Shown in pieces: positions 6,015 to 6,473 of a DNA stretch of 6,473 bases. This DNA is from Parvularcula sp. (GTDB lineage: Bacteria > Pseudomonadota > Alphaproteobacteria > Caulobacterales > Parvularculaceae). The notes under the pieces were generated by a model. It was not told the origin of the DNA and did not search any database. It saw only the letters and a program-made list of their open reading frames with translations. Positions within the stretch are counted from its first letter, which is position 1; the number at the start of each line of letters is the position of its first letter. The position numbers and the translations under genes are program-made. Location of the stretch: assembly GCA_003506635.1 (NCBI GenBank), contig DNZB01000350.1, forward strand, positions 1 through 6,473, written 5' to 3'.

Positions 6015-6425
6015 ATGATCGGTAGACTTGGCGTTTTTGGCGCGTTTTTGTTGGCGGCGAGTTCTGCCTTGGCGAGCGATCCGGCGGTCGAGGCGCCTGA
6101 CGCGCTCGATGGATTTGTCGAAACGGGACAGACTGTCAGCTGTGTCAGGATGCGTTCGACCGGCGTTGATGCGATCGGTGAAAACCGGCTGCTCTTCAAG
6201 GTGGGTGCGCGTTATTACCTGAACGAGACGCAAGGCAGCTGCGAGCGGGCGCAGTCGTCATTTTATCGGATCGAGGCACGCCTCTTTTCGGCGCAGGCCT
6301 GCAAGGGCGACATTTTCAATGTCGTTGACAACCAGAGCGGCTTTTTTGCGGGGTCCTGCACCCTCGGCAAGTTTCAGGAGCTCAAGCAAAAGCCCAAGGA
6401 AGCAGCCGAGCCGGAAACCCGCTAA
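6015..6425 (+). CDS. Exported four-cysteine protein, DUF6491-like
   Basis: A 136-residue secreted protein with a textbook signal peptide (Arg4, hydrophobic 5-19, ALA site, cleavage at 20/21). The mature part has four cysteines: Cys43, Cys76, Cys96 and Cys115. Their spacing and context match my memory of DUF6491 proteins: a first Cys before the start of the domain, LLFKVGARYYLN (59-70), a Cys after it, then C-KGDI-F-V (96-103) and GSCTLGKF (113-120). Two disulfides in a small periplasmic beta domain are therefore likely. The function of the family is unknown. The tail (121-136) is charged and rich in Lys, Glu and Pro. AGGA (6004-6007) sits seven bases before the ATG. It lies 74 bases after ddaH on the same strand and is followed by its own terminator, so it may be a separate unit or the end of the ddaH operon. 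The DUF call was made by eye, without a profile search. Confidence 0.88.
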   Translation: MIGRLGVFGAFLLAASSALASDPAVEAPDALDGFVETGQTVSCVRMRSTGVDAIGENRLLFKVGARYYLNETQGSCERAQSSFYRIEARLFSAQACKGDIFNVVDNQSGFFAGSCTLGKFQELKQKPKEAAEPETR

Positions 6426-6440
6426 GCCGGTCGAAACCGC

Positions 6441-6473
6441 ACCCTTGCCGACAAGTGCTCGCGAGGGTTTTTT
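6441..6473 (+). terminator. Intrinsic terminator after the DUF6491-like gene
   Basis: ACCCTTGC (6441-6448) pairs with GCGAGGGT (6461-6468) to form an 8-bp stem with one G-T wobble and a 12-base loop. The stem runs straight into a T-run (6468-6473) that is cut by the window edge. It begins 16 bases after the TAA stop at 6423-6425, so it should end the plus-strand transcript. Confidence 0.82.

Overview
The window looks like chromosomal DNA of a GC-rich Gram-negative alphaproteobacterium. The evidence is a roughly 60% GC coding background, a TonB-dependent outer-membrane receptor with the 'DEIVVTGSRI' TonB-box style common in Caulobacterales, Hyphomonadaceae and Parvularculaceae, a YciB/IspZ inner-membrane protein, and a dimethylargininase of the 'KTDCALID...KIDAGLSCMSLRW' type. 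The genus cannot be fixed from the sequence. No rRNA, tRNA, CRISPR array, insertion sequence, phage or plasmid gene is visible.

Layout. Bases 1-3305 hold a complete 1070-residue TonB-dependent receptor on the minus strand, closed by a strong intrinsic terminator (37-66). Bases 3306-3653 are a comparatively AT-rich divergent intergenic region (about half G+C). It holds a candidate minus-strand promoter for the receptor whose -35 is overlapped by a perfect 10-bp palindrome resembling a LacI-family operator core. Reading the other way, behind a near-perfect Shine-Dalgarno, is a 169-residue exported protein of unknown function (3654-4163). It converges on yciB (minus, 4281-4883).

Divergent from yciB is a short plus-strand operon: a 58-residue single-pass membrane protein (4985-5161), then a dimethylargininase (ddaH) that appears to start at TTG directly after the small gene's stop codon. 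A small exported four-cysteine protein resembling DUF6491 follows (6015-6425) and ends in an intrinsic terminator at the window edge.

How the parts relate. The receptor is an isolated outer-membrane uptake unit of unknown substrate. The small membrane gene and ddaH are tightly arranged and probably translationally coupled, although the functional link is unknown. The two small exported proteins are not recognisably related to each other. I did not find a clearly new multi-gene system. The best leads are the small membrane gene coupled to ddaH and the putative LacI-type control of the receptor.
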